NCBI RefSeq assembly: GCF_013186535.1
Contig: NZ_JABMCZ010000005.1
Span: forward strand, 930,001-994,000
Source of the DNA: Nocardia terpenica
GTDB lineage: Bacteria; Actinomycetota; Actinomycetes; Mycobacteriales; Mycobacteriaceae
DNA: 64,000 nt
Reading direction: 5' to 3'
Shown here piece after piece: positions 33,645 to 42,429 of this stretch (the first letter of the stretch is position 1; each line of letters opens with the position of its first letter). The notes beneath the pieces were generated by a model, which made no database searches, had not been told where the DNA came from, and saw only the letters and a list, made by a program, of their open reading frames with translations. Position numbers and translations under genes: made by a program.

Positions 33645-35450
33645 TCAACCCGCGATCAGCGCGGCGATGACCACGCTGCCGACCACGAGCCAGGCGGCGT
33701 AATCACCGAGATGGCCGCTGTGGGCGCGATGCAGGACGTGGACCACCGCACGAACGGGCGAGCGGTCCGGCACCCGGGACCGCGCCCATCGCGGCGGGGT
33801 CAGGGTCACTGCCGCGAGCGCGGCGGCGAGCAGAGCCGACACCGCGCCGAGCACGATTCCCACTGTGGTCCAACCGATTTCGGGACCGACCACCGGTATC
33901 GCGGCGATGCCGTGCAGCGCCTGCCCACGGTACCGGTCGCTGGCGCCGAACTCGGCGGCCGCGGGTCCGAGCCAGCGGCCGACGGCCGGTAAGCCGAGCA
34001 GTCCGGCCACCGCCAGCAACACCACGACGGTGCCGACCATGGTGACCGGGGTGCGGCCGCGCGCGGTCACGACATCCGGGTATTCGTGGGCGCCGGTGGT
34101 CTCGTCCGCCTCGTCGTCCTCCCGCGGCGGGGCGCCCACGCCGAAGAACACCCGAAGCCCCACGCGCAGCACCGCCGCACCGGTGGCGGCGGACACCACG
34201 ACCACGAACCCGGCGAGCGCCACGGAGTGACCGGACTCCTCGAGCAGCGCCTTACCCAATCCGGCGCCCGAGACCGGCAGCCCCGCCAGCAGCAGCCCGG
34301 CCAGCAGGAACAGCGCGCCGAGGGCGCGGTGGCGGCGGGCCCGCCGATACAGGCGGTGCTCGTCGAGGGATCGATACCGCGCCAGCAGGATTCCGGTCAT
34401 CAGAAACAGCGCTCCCTTGACGGCGGCGTGTCCGGCCAGGTAGAGCGCGCAGGCGGCGATCCCGGTGGACGACAGCGCCGCGACGCCGAGCAGGAACAGG
34501 CCGATGTGCGCGATGGTCGAATACGCGAGCATCCGCTTGATATGGCGTTGCAGCAGGCACATCACGGTGCCGAGCGCCGCCGTGATCAATGCCAGGACCA
34601 GCATCATCCGATGTGCGGCGGCCCGCGTGATCGCGGTGTCGAAGACGGTCCAATACACCCGGGCTAGCCCGTAGATCCCCAGGGGCGCCATGACTCCGGA
34701 GAACAGCACGCACACCGGTGCGGGCGCCACCGCGTGCGCGTCGGCGAGCCAGAAGTGGAACGGCACGATCGCGGCCTTCACCAGCCATCCGGTGGCGATG
34801 AACGCAAAGGCGATGGCCACCACCGGCTCTCGGCCGTGATCGTGCAGCGCGGTGCCCAGCTGCGGCAGGCCGAGCTGTCCGGTGCGCGCGTACAACAGCG
34901 CGATACCGAACAGGCAGATGTAGGCGCCGAGGGAGTTGACAACCGCGAAATTCAGTCCGCCCTGGACGGATTCGGGTTCCTCGATCCGTAAACCGGTCAG
35001 CGCGTAGGCCGCGACGCTCATGAGTTCGAAGAACACGAACATGTCGAACAGGTCGCCGGTGAGGGTGAATCCGGTCATGCCCGCCGCGAACAGCAGTATC
35101 AGGGCCGGGTAGTGCGCCTGCAGATGGTCGAAATAGCGCCAGCCGAACACCAGCGCGAGCGCGGTCAGCGCGGCGATCGCCAGCGTCAGGGCGGCGGCGA
35201 GCCGATCGGCGACGAGCACGATGCCGACGGTCGCCTGCGCGCTCGGTTGCCAGCCCCCGGCCCACGCGACGACCAGATCGCGATTCGTGGCGCACAGCAG
35301 TGCCGCGGCCACCACCACCCCCGCGACCGCGACACCCGACGCGAGCAGATCGACCGCGCGGCGCGGCAGGAATCGCCCGAGAGCCAGCAGCAGGCAGGCT
35401 CCGGCAATGGGTACGGCGATGGCCGCCGGGGGCAGCGCGGCGGCCGTCAT
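33645..35450 (-). CDS. mrpD: Mrp Na+/H+ antiporter subunit D
   Basis: The ~601-residue, 14-plus-helix protein is the NuoN/NuoM-like proton-translocating subunit of the Mrp antiporter. Landmarks are MTGFTLTGDLFDMFVFFELM (the loop with the helix-5 Glu), FIATGWLVKAAIVPFHFWLA (the conserved Lys), and RMLAYSTIAHIGLFLLGVAA. A C-terminal extension of two to three helices follows a charged loop rich in Asp/Glu. ATG 35450 overlaps the end of mrpC. It is the last gene of the operon and the only large antiporter-type subunit present. Confidence 0.9.
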   Translation of the reverse strand: MTAAALPPAAIAVPIAGACLLLALGRFLPRRAVDLLASGVAVAGVVVAAALLCATNRDLVVAWAGGWQPSAQATVGIVLVADRLAAALTLAIAALTALALVFGWRYFDHLQAHYPALILLFAAGMTGFTLTGDLFDMFVFFELMSVAAYALTGLRIEEPESVQGGLNFAVVNSLGAYICLFGIALLYARTGQLGLPQLGTALHDHGREPVVAIAFAFIATGWLVKAAIVPFHFWLADAHAVAPAPVCVLFSGVMAPLGIYGLARVYWTVFDTAITRAAAHRMMLVLALITAALGTVMCLLQRHIKRMLAYSTIAHIGLFLLGVAALSSTGIAACALYLAGHAAVKGALFLMTGILLARYRSLDEHRLYRRARRHRALGALFLLAGLLLAGLPVSGAGLGKALLEESGHSVALAGFVVVVSAATGAAVLRVGLRVFFGVGAPPREDDEADETTGAHEYPDVVTARGRTPVTMVGTVVVLLAVAGLLGLPAVGRWLGPAAAEFGASDRYRGQALHGIAAIPVVGPEIGWTTVGIVLGAVSALLAAALAAVTLTPPRWARSRVPDRSPVRAVVHVLHRAHSGHLGDYAAWLVVGSVVIAALIAG

Positions 35451-35797
35451 CAGCCGCGCAACGCGTGCAATTCGTCCGGGACGACGGTGCCGTGCCGGGC
35501 GGCGACCTGGACGACCAGCGCCAGCAGCAGTGCGGTCACGGTCGCGGAGACGACGATATCGGTCAATGCCATCGCCTGCACGACGGGATCCACCACCGGG
35601 GAGCCCGGCGGATTGCTCGAGCCGAAAATCGGTGCGGTGGCGCCGCTTTGGTAACCGATGGCCAGCAACAGCACATAGGTGCTGGACTGCGCGACCGACA
35701 CGCACACCACCGTGTGCACCAGATGCTTGCTGCGGACGACGCCGAAAAGCCCTGCCAGCAGCAGCCATCCGGCGACCAGATACGGAAACACGGTCAT
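35450..35797 (-). CDS. mrpC: Mrp antiporter subunit C (NuoK-like)
   Basis: The 115-residue protein has three helices: FPYLVAGWLLLAGLFGVV, TVVCVSVAQSSTYVLLLAIG and ALTDIVVSATVTALLLALVV, with DPVVQAMALTDIVV carrying the conserved PxxQALxLTxIVI motif of MrpC/NuoK. It forms part of the membrane proton pathway beside MrpD. Start and stop overlap the neighbours (ATGA type), so translation is coupled with mrpB and mrpD. Confidence 0.9.
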   Translation of the reverse strand: MTVFPYLVAGWLLLAGLFGVVRSKHLVHTVVCVSVAQSSTYVLLLAIGYQSGATAPIFGSSNPPGSPVVDPVVQAMALTDIVVSATVTALLLALVVQVAARHGTVVPDELHALRG

Positions 35798-36525
35798 GGC
35801 GAACCCTTCTCGGACGAGACGTACTGATCGAGGAACTGCGCGAGCAGCACGACGACGCCGCTGCCGACCGCGACACCGACCGCCGTGCTGAACAGCGGCA
35901 CGGTGCCCGCCGACGCCAGTTGCCCCGTGCGGCCGAGCGGCAGCGTGTTGGCGAGGAATCCGGCGCCGGTCACCGATCCGGCCGCCCCGAGCGCGACGAC
36001 GGCGCCCAAACCGCTCGCCTCGCCGAACTCGTACCAGGCCAGCGGGCGGATCCGGCGCAGGGCGTCGTAGTCTCCGGCGACGTAGAGCAGATGCAACCCG
36101 GTCGCCAGCACCACCCCGCCCTGGAATCCCCCGCCCGGGGTGAGATGCCCGTGCACGACCACATCGGCGCCGATCATGAGGGTCACCGGCAACAGCAGGT
36201 AACCCGTCATCCGGGTGGCGGTCAGCACCCGGGCCGACCGGCGGTCCTTCGCCGGGCGGCCGGGCCCGCGCAGCAGGGTGGCCGCGCCGACGACCGCCGC
36301 GACGAGAATGGCTTCCTCCCCGAGGGTGTCGAGGCCGCGCTGATCGAAATTGATGGAGGACACCACATTCGGGGTGTGCTGTCGCTGTGCCAGCGCGACG
36401 GTGGCGTCACGATAGGGGTGGATGTCCGTGCCGAACGACGGAATCCGCAGCGCGGCAACGAGCAGCAGCGCGGCCATCGCGGTGGCCCCCAGCGCGAACA
36501 AGGCCATGCGCGCGCGGGTGCTCAT
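35794..36525 (-). CDS. mrpB: Mrp antiporter subunit B
   Basis: The ~243-residue protein combines an N-terminal single helix and loop (ALFALGATAMAALLLVAALR, then NFDQRGLDTLGEEAILVAA, the MrpA/MbhE-like segment) with a C-terminal MrpB domain (VVVHGHLTPGGGFQGGVVLA, the hallmark G-H-x-x-PGGGFQGG). The fusion of an MbhE-like piece to MrpB is common when MrpA is split. ATG 36525 overlaps the preceding DUF4040 gene. Confidence 0.9.
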   Translation of the reverse strand: MSTRARMALFALGATAMAALLLVAALRIPSFGTDIHPYRDATVALAQRQHTPNVVSSINFDQRGLDTLGEEAILVAAVVGAATLLRGPGRPAKDRRSARVLTATRMTGYLLLPVTLMIGADVVVHGHLTPGGGFQGGVVLATGLHLLYVAGDYDALRRIRPLAWYEFGEASGLGAVVALGAAGSVTGAGFLANTLPLGRTGQLASAGTVPLFSTAVGVAVGSGVVVLLAQFLDQYVSSEKGSP

Positions 36526-36764
36526 CGGCGTTGCCGCTTCCGGACGACACGGACCGCGAGCAGCACCATCAGCGGCACGACCGCGGAGCCCACCGCGATC
36601 TGGGACAACGCGACATCGGGCGCGCCCAGCAGCAGAAAAAGCGGCGCGAGCAGGACACCGTAGACGGCCAGCGACACCACCTGCCGCCGTGGATCGCCGA
36701 TGCACACCACGAGGGTCGCCGACAGCGCGACCAGGACGAGCGCGGCAACGAGCAGCGGGGTCAT
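36522..36764 (-). CDS. MrpA C-terminal-like subunit (DUF4040/MbhD)
   Basis: The 80-residue protein has three helices: LLVAALVLVALSATLVVC, VSLAVYGVLLAPLFLLLGAP and SQIAVGSAVVPLMVLLAV, with GAPDVALSQIAVGSAVVPL, the DUF4040 signature found at the C-terminus of full-length MrpA. Here it is a separate small gene and the large N-terminal MrpA part is not encoded in the operon. Coupled by short overlaps to mrpG and mrpB. Confidence 0.85.
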   Translation of the reverse strand: MTPLLVAALVLVALSATLVVCIGDPRRQVVSLAVYGVLLAPLFLLLGAPDVALSQIAVGSAVVPLMVLLAVRVVRKRQRR

Positions 36765-37057
36765 CGGGATCGCGCCTCCGTATCGCGGCCGGTCGGCGTG
36801 TTCAGCTTGCCGATGGCGGCGGTCAGCACCGGGGTGGTGAGCGCCGACAGCAGGGCGATCCCCGCGACCGTCAGCGCCGTGAGTCCGGGCCCGGCTTGCA
36901 GCAGCACCGCGAGCGCGATCAACGGCCCGCTGATCGAACTGATCATCCCCGGAAAATGTAAGCGCGCGTGCAGATTTCGTGCTCGAAGCGTCGCCAGTGC
37001 GGACACCACCGCGACGGCGACGGCGAGCCCGAGCAGTCCCGCGGCGGCGTCACCCAT
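36761..37057 (-). CDS. mrpG: Mrp antiporter subunit G
   Basis: The 98-residue protein has three helices and the MrpG core: LGLAVAVAVVSALATLRARN, LHARLHFPGMISSISGPLIA and LLSALTTPVLTAAIGK. The L-H-A+LHFP-x-x-x and late TTPV-x-x-A motifs are diagnostic. It helps assemble the Mrp complex. Its start overlaps the end of mrpF by eight bases. Confidence 0.9.
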   Translation of the reverse strand: MGDAAAGLLGLAVAVAVVSALATLRARNLHARLHFPGMISSISGPLIALAVLLQAGPGLTALTVAGIALLSALTTPVLTAAIGKLNTPTGRDTEARSR

Positions 37058-37313
37058 CGGATTCTCCCGTCAAGCGGGTGTAGACCAGGGTTCCGGCGAA
37101 GGTCAGCAGCACCAGAACCAGCGGCACGATCAGATAGTCGGGACGCGAGACGCCGAGGCTGATGGCGACCAGCGTGAGGCCACCGGCCGACCCGACCAGT
37201 TGCAGTCCGATGATCCGCGCGGGCGCCGAACCGCGCACCGACAGCCAGATGCCCGGCGGGATCGCACCGACCAGCAGCACGAAACCGGCGGCGAGCCAGA
37301 GGCCGGGCCACAT
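37050..37313 (-). CDS. mrpF: Mrp antiporter subunit F
   Basis: The 87-residue protein has three membrane helices: LWLAAGFVLLVGAIPPGIW, RIIGLQLVGSAGGLTLVAIS and LIVPLVLVLLTFAGTLVYTR, with GSAPARIIGLQLVGS corresponding to the conserved D/A-R-I-x-A-x-x-L segment of MrpF. Its ATG shares a base with the stop of mrpE (TGATG). Confidence 0.85.
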   Translation of the reverse strand: MWPGLWLAAGFVLLVGAIPPGIWLSVRGSAPARIIGLQLVGSAGGLTLVAISLGVSRPDYLIVPLVLVLLTFAGTLVYTRLTGESDG

Positions 37314-37819
37314 CAGCGGTCCTGGTGTGCGCGGGATCGGCGCAGCCGCAGCGACATTCGAGTCGCCGGGAGCGGAAACGCGTGCACGACAAGCAGTTCG
37401 CGGTCGGCGCCGACCACCACCGCGCCGGGCGTGGCCGAGGTCAGCACGGTGGTCACCGCCGCGCGTCCGGCCCGGCGAGATTCGGTCGGTTCGCGCGGTA
37501 GCGGCAGCGCGGCGAGTCGCCCGGTGGGTCGGCCTCGTGCGGCCAGGCGCAGCGCGCCGACGGCGTCGGCGACGATCGCCGGAATCAGCAGGGCCGCGGC
37601 CCGCAGCGAATCCGGCGGCGGCCGCCAGCTCCCCCGCACCGCGCGCCGGGCCGCGCGGGCGGCGGCAGCGCAGGGAATCGCACACACCCCGGCCGCGACG
37701 AGTTCCTGCCCGCTGAACGAGGTCAGTGTCGCCAGCCAGATCGCGACGCAGATCATCCACCAGGTCGCGTGCTCGGCGATCGCGGGCAGGCGGCGTCGGA
37801 GATCGTCCGCGTTGTTCAT
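37313..37819 (-). CDS. mrpE: Mrp antiporter subunit E
   Basis: The 168-residue protein has N-terminal helices (WWMICVAIWLATLTSFSGQE, LVAAGVCAIPCAAAARAAR) and the cytoplasmic MrpE domain with VTTVLTSATPGAVVVGADRE and LLVVHAFP, matching the conserved SxTPGTV...LxVHxL pattern. First gene of the operon; ATG 37819 lies only seven bases from the 3' end of... no, the next upstream gene on this strand is the TPP enzyme ending at 37827, so the two may be co-transcribed. Confidence 0.85.
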   Translation of the reverse strand: MNNADDLRRRLPAIAEHATWWMICVAIWLATLTSFSGQELVAAGVCAIPCAAAARAARRAVRGSWRPPPDSLRAAALLIPAIVADAVGALRLAARGRPTGRLAALPLPREPTESRRAGRAAVTTVLTSATPGAVVVGADRELLVVHAFPLPATRMSLRLRRSRAHQDR

Positions 37820-37826
37820 CGTCGGC

Positions 37827-39620
37827 TCAGTTGTGGTGGTGGGGGATGAATTCTTGTGCTTTGGTTTTGGTGCCTTGGGTGATCAGGTGCCAGGCGTTGG
37901 GGTCGCCGCGCAGGACTGCTTCGGCGGTGGATTTCATCTGTTCCCACGTCGCGTGCGGGGGGATGGGCGGCACCTCCGGGTCACATCGCACATCCAGCAC
38001 GGTCGGCCGGTCCGCCGACAACGCCTGCCGCCACGCCCCCGCCAGGTCGTCGGGGTCGTCGACCGCGACCGCGCCCAACCCGAACACGCGGGCGACGTCG
38101 GCGTAGGACAGGTCCGGGAGGGATTGGGACTGTTCGAATTTCGGGGCCCCGCCCATCGACCGCAACTCCCAGGTCACCTGATTGAGATCATTATTGTGGA
38201 ACACACACACCACCAGCCGCGGATCGGCCCACCGGTCCCGATACCGGGAGATGGTGAGCAGTTCGGCCAAACCGTTCATCTGCATGGCCCCGTCCCCGAC
38301 CAGGGCGATGACCGGGCGGTCGGGGTGGGCGAACTTCGCGCCGATCGCGTAGGGCACCCCCGGCCCCATCGTCGCCAACGTCCCCGACAACGACCCCCGC
38401 ATCCGGCCCCGCACCCGCCAGCAGCGCGCGTACCAGTTCGCCGCCGACCCCGAATCCGCGGTCACGATCGCATCCTCCGGAATCCGCCGCGACAACTCCC
38501 ACACCACCCGCATCGGATTCACCGGCCGCGCACCCAGCATCGCCTGCCGCTCCACCGTCTCCCACCACCGCCCCACATTCGCCACGACCGTGTCCCGCCA
38601 CGTCGTATCCGATTTGCGTTCCAGCAACGGAATCAACTCCGCCAGGGTGGTTTTCGCATCACCGACCAGGCACACCTCGACCGGGTACCGCATCCCGATC
38701 ATGGTCGCGTCGATATCGATCTGCACCGCCCGCGCCTGCCCGAACTCCGGAAGAAACTGCGAATACGGGAAATTCGAACCCACGATCAACAACGTGTCGC
38801 AATCACGCATCAACTCATAACTCGGCCGCGTCCCCAACAACCCCACCGCCCCCGTCACGAACGGCAGATCATCCGGCAACACATCCTTACCCAGCAGCGC
38901 CTTGGCCACCCCCGCCCCGACCCGCTCGGCCACCTCCACCACCTCCCCCGCCGCACCCCGCGCGCCCTGACCGACCAGGATCGCCACCCGGCGGCCCGCG
39001 TTCACGATCGCGGCGGCCTCCTCCACGTCGGCGCGGGGGGCGACGATCCCGGCCCCCAACACCGCGGGCGGGCTGGAGGGGACCTGCTTGAACTCGTGCG
39101 TCGGCGGCTCATAGGGCTCTTCTTGCAGGTCGGCGGGAATGATCACCGCCGTCGGAGCGGACCGGGCACGCGCCACCCGGAACGCCCGATCCAAGGCATT
39201 CGGCAACTGGGCAGCCACGTTCACCTCGACCAGGTAGTCGCTGGCCACATCCTTGTACAACGACTGCAAATCCACCTCCTGCTGATAACTACCCCCCATC
39301 GCCGACCGCGCGACCTGCCCGATGATCGCCACCACCGGCACATGATCGAGTTTCGCGTCGTACAGGCCGTTCAACAGGTGAATCGCCCCCGGCCCCGACG
39401 TGGCGGTGCACACGCCGACCTCACCACTGAACTTGGCGTACCCGACCGCCTCGAACGCCGCCATCTCCTCATGCCGCGCCTGCACAAACACCGGATCATC
39501 CCCAGCCCGCCCGAACGCGGCGACCAAACCATTGATCCCATCACCCGGATACCCGAACACCCGGGCCACACCCCACTCCCGAAGCCGCTGTAAGACGTAA
39601 TCACCAACCTGCTGCGTCAT
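37827..39620 (-). CDS. Pyruvate-oxidase-like TPP enzyme
   Basis: The 597-residue enzyme belongs to the acetolactate synthase/pyruvate oxidase superfamily and probably decarboxylates pyruvate or a related 2-oxoacid. The N-terminal Pyr domain has VFGYPGDGINGLVAAFGR and the catalytic Glu in VQARHEEMAAFEAVGYAK; the middle domain has VAILVGQGARGAAGEVVEVA; the PP domain has VIALVGDGAMQMNGLAELLT (GDG...N Mg2+/TPP motif). The His-rich C-terminus EFIPHHHN is notable. ATG 39620 is used. It sits seven bases upstream of mrpE. Confidence 0.85.
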   Translation of the reverse strand: MTQQVGDYVLQRLREWGVARVFGYPGDGINGLVAAFGRAGDDPVFVQARHEEMAAFEAVGYAKFSGEVGVCTATSGPGAIHLLNGLYDAKLDHVPVVAIIGQVARSAMGGSYQQEVDLQSLYKDVASDYLVEVNVAAQLPNALDRAFRVARARSAPTAVIIPADLQEEPYEPPTHEFKQVPSSPPAVLGAGIVAPRADVEEAAAIVNAGRRVAILVGQGARGAAGEVVEVAERVGAGVAKALLGKDVLPDDLPFVTGAVGLLGTRPSYELMRDCDTLLIVGSNFPYSQFLPEFGQARAVQIDIDATMIGMRYPVEVCLVGDAKTTLAELIPLLERKSDTTWRDTVVANVGRWWETVERQAMLGARPVNPMRVVWELSRRIPEDAIVTADSGSAANWYARCWRVRGRMRGSLSGTLATMGPGVPYAIGAKFAHPDRPVIALVGDGAMQMNGLAELLTISRYRDRWADPRLVVCVFHNNDLNQVTWELRSMGGAPKFEQSQSLPDLSYADVARVFGLGAVAVDDPDDLAGAWRQALSADRPTVLDVRCDPEVPPIPPHATWEQMKSTAEAVLRGDPNAWHLITQGTKTKAQEFIPHHHN

Positions 39621-40069
39621 CCCCTTCTCCTATCCACATCGAGTCCTCTTTGCCCGCCGCTTACCCGACCCACACCGACCAAACCACGCGTATGACCACC
39701 GGGTGGTGGAGCCGGGAATCGCCCTCGACCGCTCAGCAGGAACTGACCCCGACCGGACTGCTGGTCGTGCCTAGACCGCCGACCAGGCATAGGCAAAACC
39801 GTCGACGTGGCACGCCGACTCCAGTTGGGTTGCGCGATCCTGGAGATAGCAGAGGAGTTATGCCGAGTGAGCATCGACCCATCCGGAACGAAGTGGTTCA
39901 GGCCCAGTCGCAGCCACTCGGCCCGCAGCGAACGGTCGCACTCGGCAACGGCGACCGGCCTGATCGTCTCGGAGATCTCGGAATTCCCAGCCGCTCCAAC
40001 AACATCGGCAATCAGCACATCCTCAACGACGTGACCACCGACCGCGAAACCGCAACCTGGCCATCCTCC
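39621..40069. other. Gene-free stretch
   Basis: About 450 bases between the TPP enzyme start and the AraC gene end. A forward frame near 39800-39870 reads ARRLQLGCAILEIAEELCR, and the reverse strand has open but Arg/Ser-rich frames; none is convincing. It should include the promoter of the TPP/Mrp genes. Confidence 0.45.
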
Positions 40070-41128
40070 TCACCCGCAAGGGGCGCCCGCATCGACGCGC
40101 GCCAATTCCCGGAGCCGCCGGGTATCGCTCGGCGGTTCACCGTTCCATCGGATGTAGGCGCGGCGGAACTCGCGGGCGTCGCTGTAGCCGGTCTCGGCGG
40201 CGATCTGCGTGATGGTCATGGTGGTCTCGTGCACCAGGAACAGTGCTCGTCGTTGCCGAACCCGGTCCAGGATGTCGCTGAAGCGTTCGTCCGCGGCATT
40301 GAGCCGTCGGCGCAATGTGCGCTCGGTGACGAACAGTCGGTCGGCGACCTCGGCCATCGTGATCGACCTGCGCAGGTTATCGCCGAGAATGGCCTCGACC
40401 GACGCAACGGTGTCGTGTTGACTGCTCGTGGCGGCGGCCATGCGCTTGACCGCATCCAGCGCTGCGGCCAAATTGGCCTCGTTGTGCGTGCGGATGGGCC
40501 GGGCGAGCAACTCGGTGGCGAAGCTCGCCTCGGTCACGCCGCAATTGAACTCGATCGGGCAGCCGAAGTATCGGCGATACTGCTCGGCGTAGACCGGTTT
40601 CGGATAGCCGACGCTGGCGTGCACCGGGATGATCTCCTCGTTCAGCACCGACCGCGAGAACAACAGCGCGTTGGTGAACGTTTCCTCGATCAGGAAGCGA
40701 GACAGTTCCGGATCCGGAATGCGCTCGTAGACCCGAAGGGTGCTCAGCGGATCGCCCTGCACCAGTTCGTAATCCAGCAGGCTGCCGCACAGGCGGTGCA
40801 TCTCGATTCCCAAGCCGAAGGCTTCGGTGCCGGTCCGGCACGATCGCATCGCGAAGCCGAGAACGCCGAATCCCACGATCGCATTGCGCGCACCGACCTC
40901 CACACCCAGCGGTCCGTCCGGCAGTGCACGCAGGGCACGGCGAAGAATCGTCGTGGCCTGCCGGAACGAGACCAGGCTTTCCGGGGCGTCCAGTTGCCCC
41001 GGCAATACCCCGGTCCCGACGAACCACGGGTCCGGGTCGAAACCGCGTTCGGCAGCGATATCGCGCAAGCGCGCCAAGATGGTCGGCGGGATGGTGGCGA
41101 CACTAAATTGGGGATCGCAGATGTCCAT
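40070..41128 (-). CDS. AraC-family regulator with arabinose-binding-like domain
   Basis: The 352-residue regulator has the N-terminal ~190-residue ligand domain typical of OruR/ArgR-type AraC proteins (FGVLGFAMRSCRTGTEAFGL, RYFGCPIEFNCGVTEASFAT) and a C-terminal AraC HTH: SITMAEVADRLFVTERTLRR, RLNAADERFSDILDRVRQ, TITQIAAETGYSDAREFRRA and YIRWNGEPPSDTRR. ATG 41128 is fixed by GAAGGAG nine bases upstream. There is no adjacent enzyme on the same strand, so the target is unclear. Confidence 0.85.
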   Translation of the reverse strand: MDICDPQFSVATIPPTILARLRDIAAERGFDPDPWFVGTGVLPGQLDAPESLVSFRQATTILRRALRALPDGPLGVEVGARNAIVGFGVLGFAMRSCRTGTEAFGLGIEMHRLCGSLLDYELVQGDPLSTLRVYERIPDPELSRFLIEETFTNALLFSRSVLNEEIIPVHASVGYPKPVYAEQYRRYFGCPIEFNCGVTEASFATELLARPIRTHNEANLAAALDAVKRMAAATSSQHDTVASVEAILGDNLRRSITMAEVADRLFVTERTLRRRLNAADERFSDILDRVRQRRALFLVHETTMTITQIAAETGYSDAREFRRAYIRWNGEPPSDTRRLRELARVDAGAPCG

Positions 41129-41351
41129 CGACGGCAACTCCTTCGATCGCAGCACGTCGACTTCGTGCTGGTCGCGCTGGCAGAGCACGATCGGAACAGG
41201 GTCATGTCGCCGGACGGCCGCCACGGTCGCATTCGACGGGCCGCGGTGGTGACCCTCGTGCGCGATGCGCGAGGAACCGCTGGCGGTGTCGTTCGGCCGA
41301 GCTGATGTGGGGTGATCTTCTCACACAGTTGACCGCGTAGCAACCTTTCAG

Positions 41352-41531
41352 TTAACTTCCGCTTACGGCACGGCCCGCATCGGACGATGGCCGCCTACAC
41401 CCCCTCGATGGCCGCAGTAGCCCTGTGAAAATACGTGCGATAATGCCACGCTTTTTCGAGTATACGATCTCGAATTCTTCGGCCGTGGGGCCGTGGTAGA
41501 AACGTGTGATCGGAAGCCACCGCGTACTCAT
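41352..41531 (-). CDS. Possible small protein (59 aa)
   Basis: ATG 41531 opens MSTRWLPITRFYHGPTAEEF and YSKKRGIIARIFTGLLRPS. The mixture of aromatic, charged and hydrophobic residues looks like protein, but the ribosome site is weak. The frame continues open upstream. The DNA here (41.4-41.75 kb) is clearly less GC-rich than the neighbours. No family recognised; may be non-coding. Confidence 0.3.
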   Translation of the reverse strand: MSTRWLPITRFYHGPTAEEFEIVYSKKRGIIARIFTGLLRPSRGCRRPSSDAGRAVSGS

Positions 41532-41762
41532 ATCTCGGAAAATTAACGACAGTTGCATTACTTCCGATTGTGACGACCGCTGCCGTCGGCGTCGCATCCG
41601 AAAATGCCCGGTCGGCTCCACATCCGGAGAATCTGTGCTCATCGAAGCCGATCTGGGCTCGTCCAATACTTCACGACCATCAATGAACCGTTCACGCCGT
41701 CGCCCCGCAAATGATTGGATTTCCTTGTGGCCGAAGATGAGCGAGCTCGTCACGAACGACGC

Positions 41763-41804
41763 AGTCGTGCGGGCCACGAATAAGGATTCGTGGCCCGCAC
41801 GACT
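41763..41804 (-). terminator. Strong stem-loop after the secreted-protein gene
   Basis: A perfect 19-bp inverted repeat (arms 41763-41781 and 41786-41804, each containing GTGCGGGCCACGAAT or its complement) encloses the loop AAGG. It begins 20 bases beyond the stop of the reverse-strand gene at 41824, the position expected for its transcription terminator. Confidence 0.8.
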
Positions 41805-41823
41805 CGTATCCGGCGGCCGATCG

Positions 41824-42429
41824 TCAGAGCACGACGGCACCGACCACGGCGCCGATCGCAGCGCCGACCGCACCACCGATGAACATGCCCGGGATGGCGC
41901 CGAAAACGAGGAACGGCAGACCCACCGCGAACCCGACGGCGGCGCCGATCGCGACACCGATGATGGCACCGGCGGAGGCGCCGAGCAGACCGACCTGCTG
42001 CTCACCGGGCAGATTCGCCCGCACCTGCGGCATCACGACATCACGCATGCCCTTGTCGAAGGTCGCATTGTCGACCGGGGTATTCCAGTCCGGGGTCCCC
42101 AGGGTCAGGGTGCCGCCGTCCGCACTCACCTGCGGCTCCAGGCTGACCGAACGCCCGGCAACCTGATACGCCAGCGGAGCGTGTTCGATCACCACGCCGT
42201 CCGAGTTCTTCACCACGAGCTGACCGTCCGATACCGAGAACGAGCCACCGGTCAGACGAGTCGTCACACCCTGCTGATTGTCGGCCAGCGATGTGGTGTA
42301 GCCGACCCCCTGATCGGTACCGCTCAGCGGCGATGCCGGAGCGGCGGGTTCGGCATCGGCCACGGCGGCCGCGATGCCCGTCGCGGCAATGGCGAGAATC
42401 GACGTCGCCACAAACTTCTTGATCCTCAT
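41824..42429 (-). CDS. Secreted glycine-zipper protein of a nocardial type
   Basis: The ~201-residue protein has a Sec signal peptide (MRIKKFVATSILAIAATGIA, cleavage near ADAEPA), a beta-rich middle (GVGYTTSLADNQQGVTTRLT, QLVVKNSDGVVIEHAPLAY), and a C-terminal glycine-zipper pair: LGASAGAIIGVAIGAAVGFA and IGGAVGAAIGAVVGAVVL. I know this pattern from many Nocardia cell-envelope proteins of unknown role; the zippers may insert into a membrane or oligomerise. ATG 42429 is preferred over 42438 from spacing to AGAGG. Confidence 0.8.
   Translation of the reverse strand: MRIKKFVATSILAIAATGIAAAVADAEPAAPASPLSGTDQGVGYTTSLADNQQGVTTRLTGGSFSVSDGQLVVKNSDGVVIEHAPLAYQVAGRSVSLEPQVSADGGTLTLGTPDWNTPVDNATFDKGMRDVVMPQVRANLPGEQQVGLLGASAGAIIGVAIGAAVGFAVGLPFLVFGAIPGMFIGGAVGAAIGAVVGAVVL

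Noticed and set aside
36387..39593. 1068-codon forward frame opposite the Mrp and TPP genes
   Set aside because: Codon-biased GC-rich genes leave the antisense frame open; composition is His/Arg/Gln-rich and the reverse strand has complete, coupled known genes.
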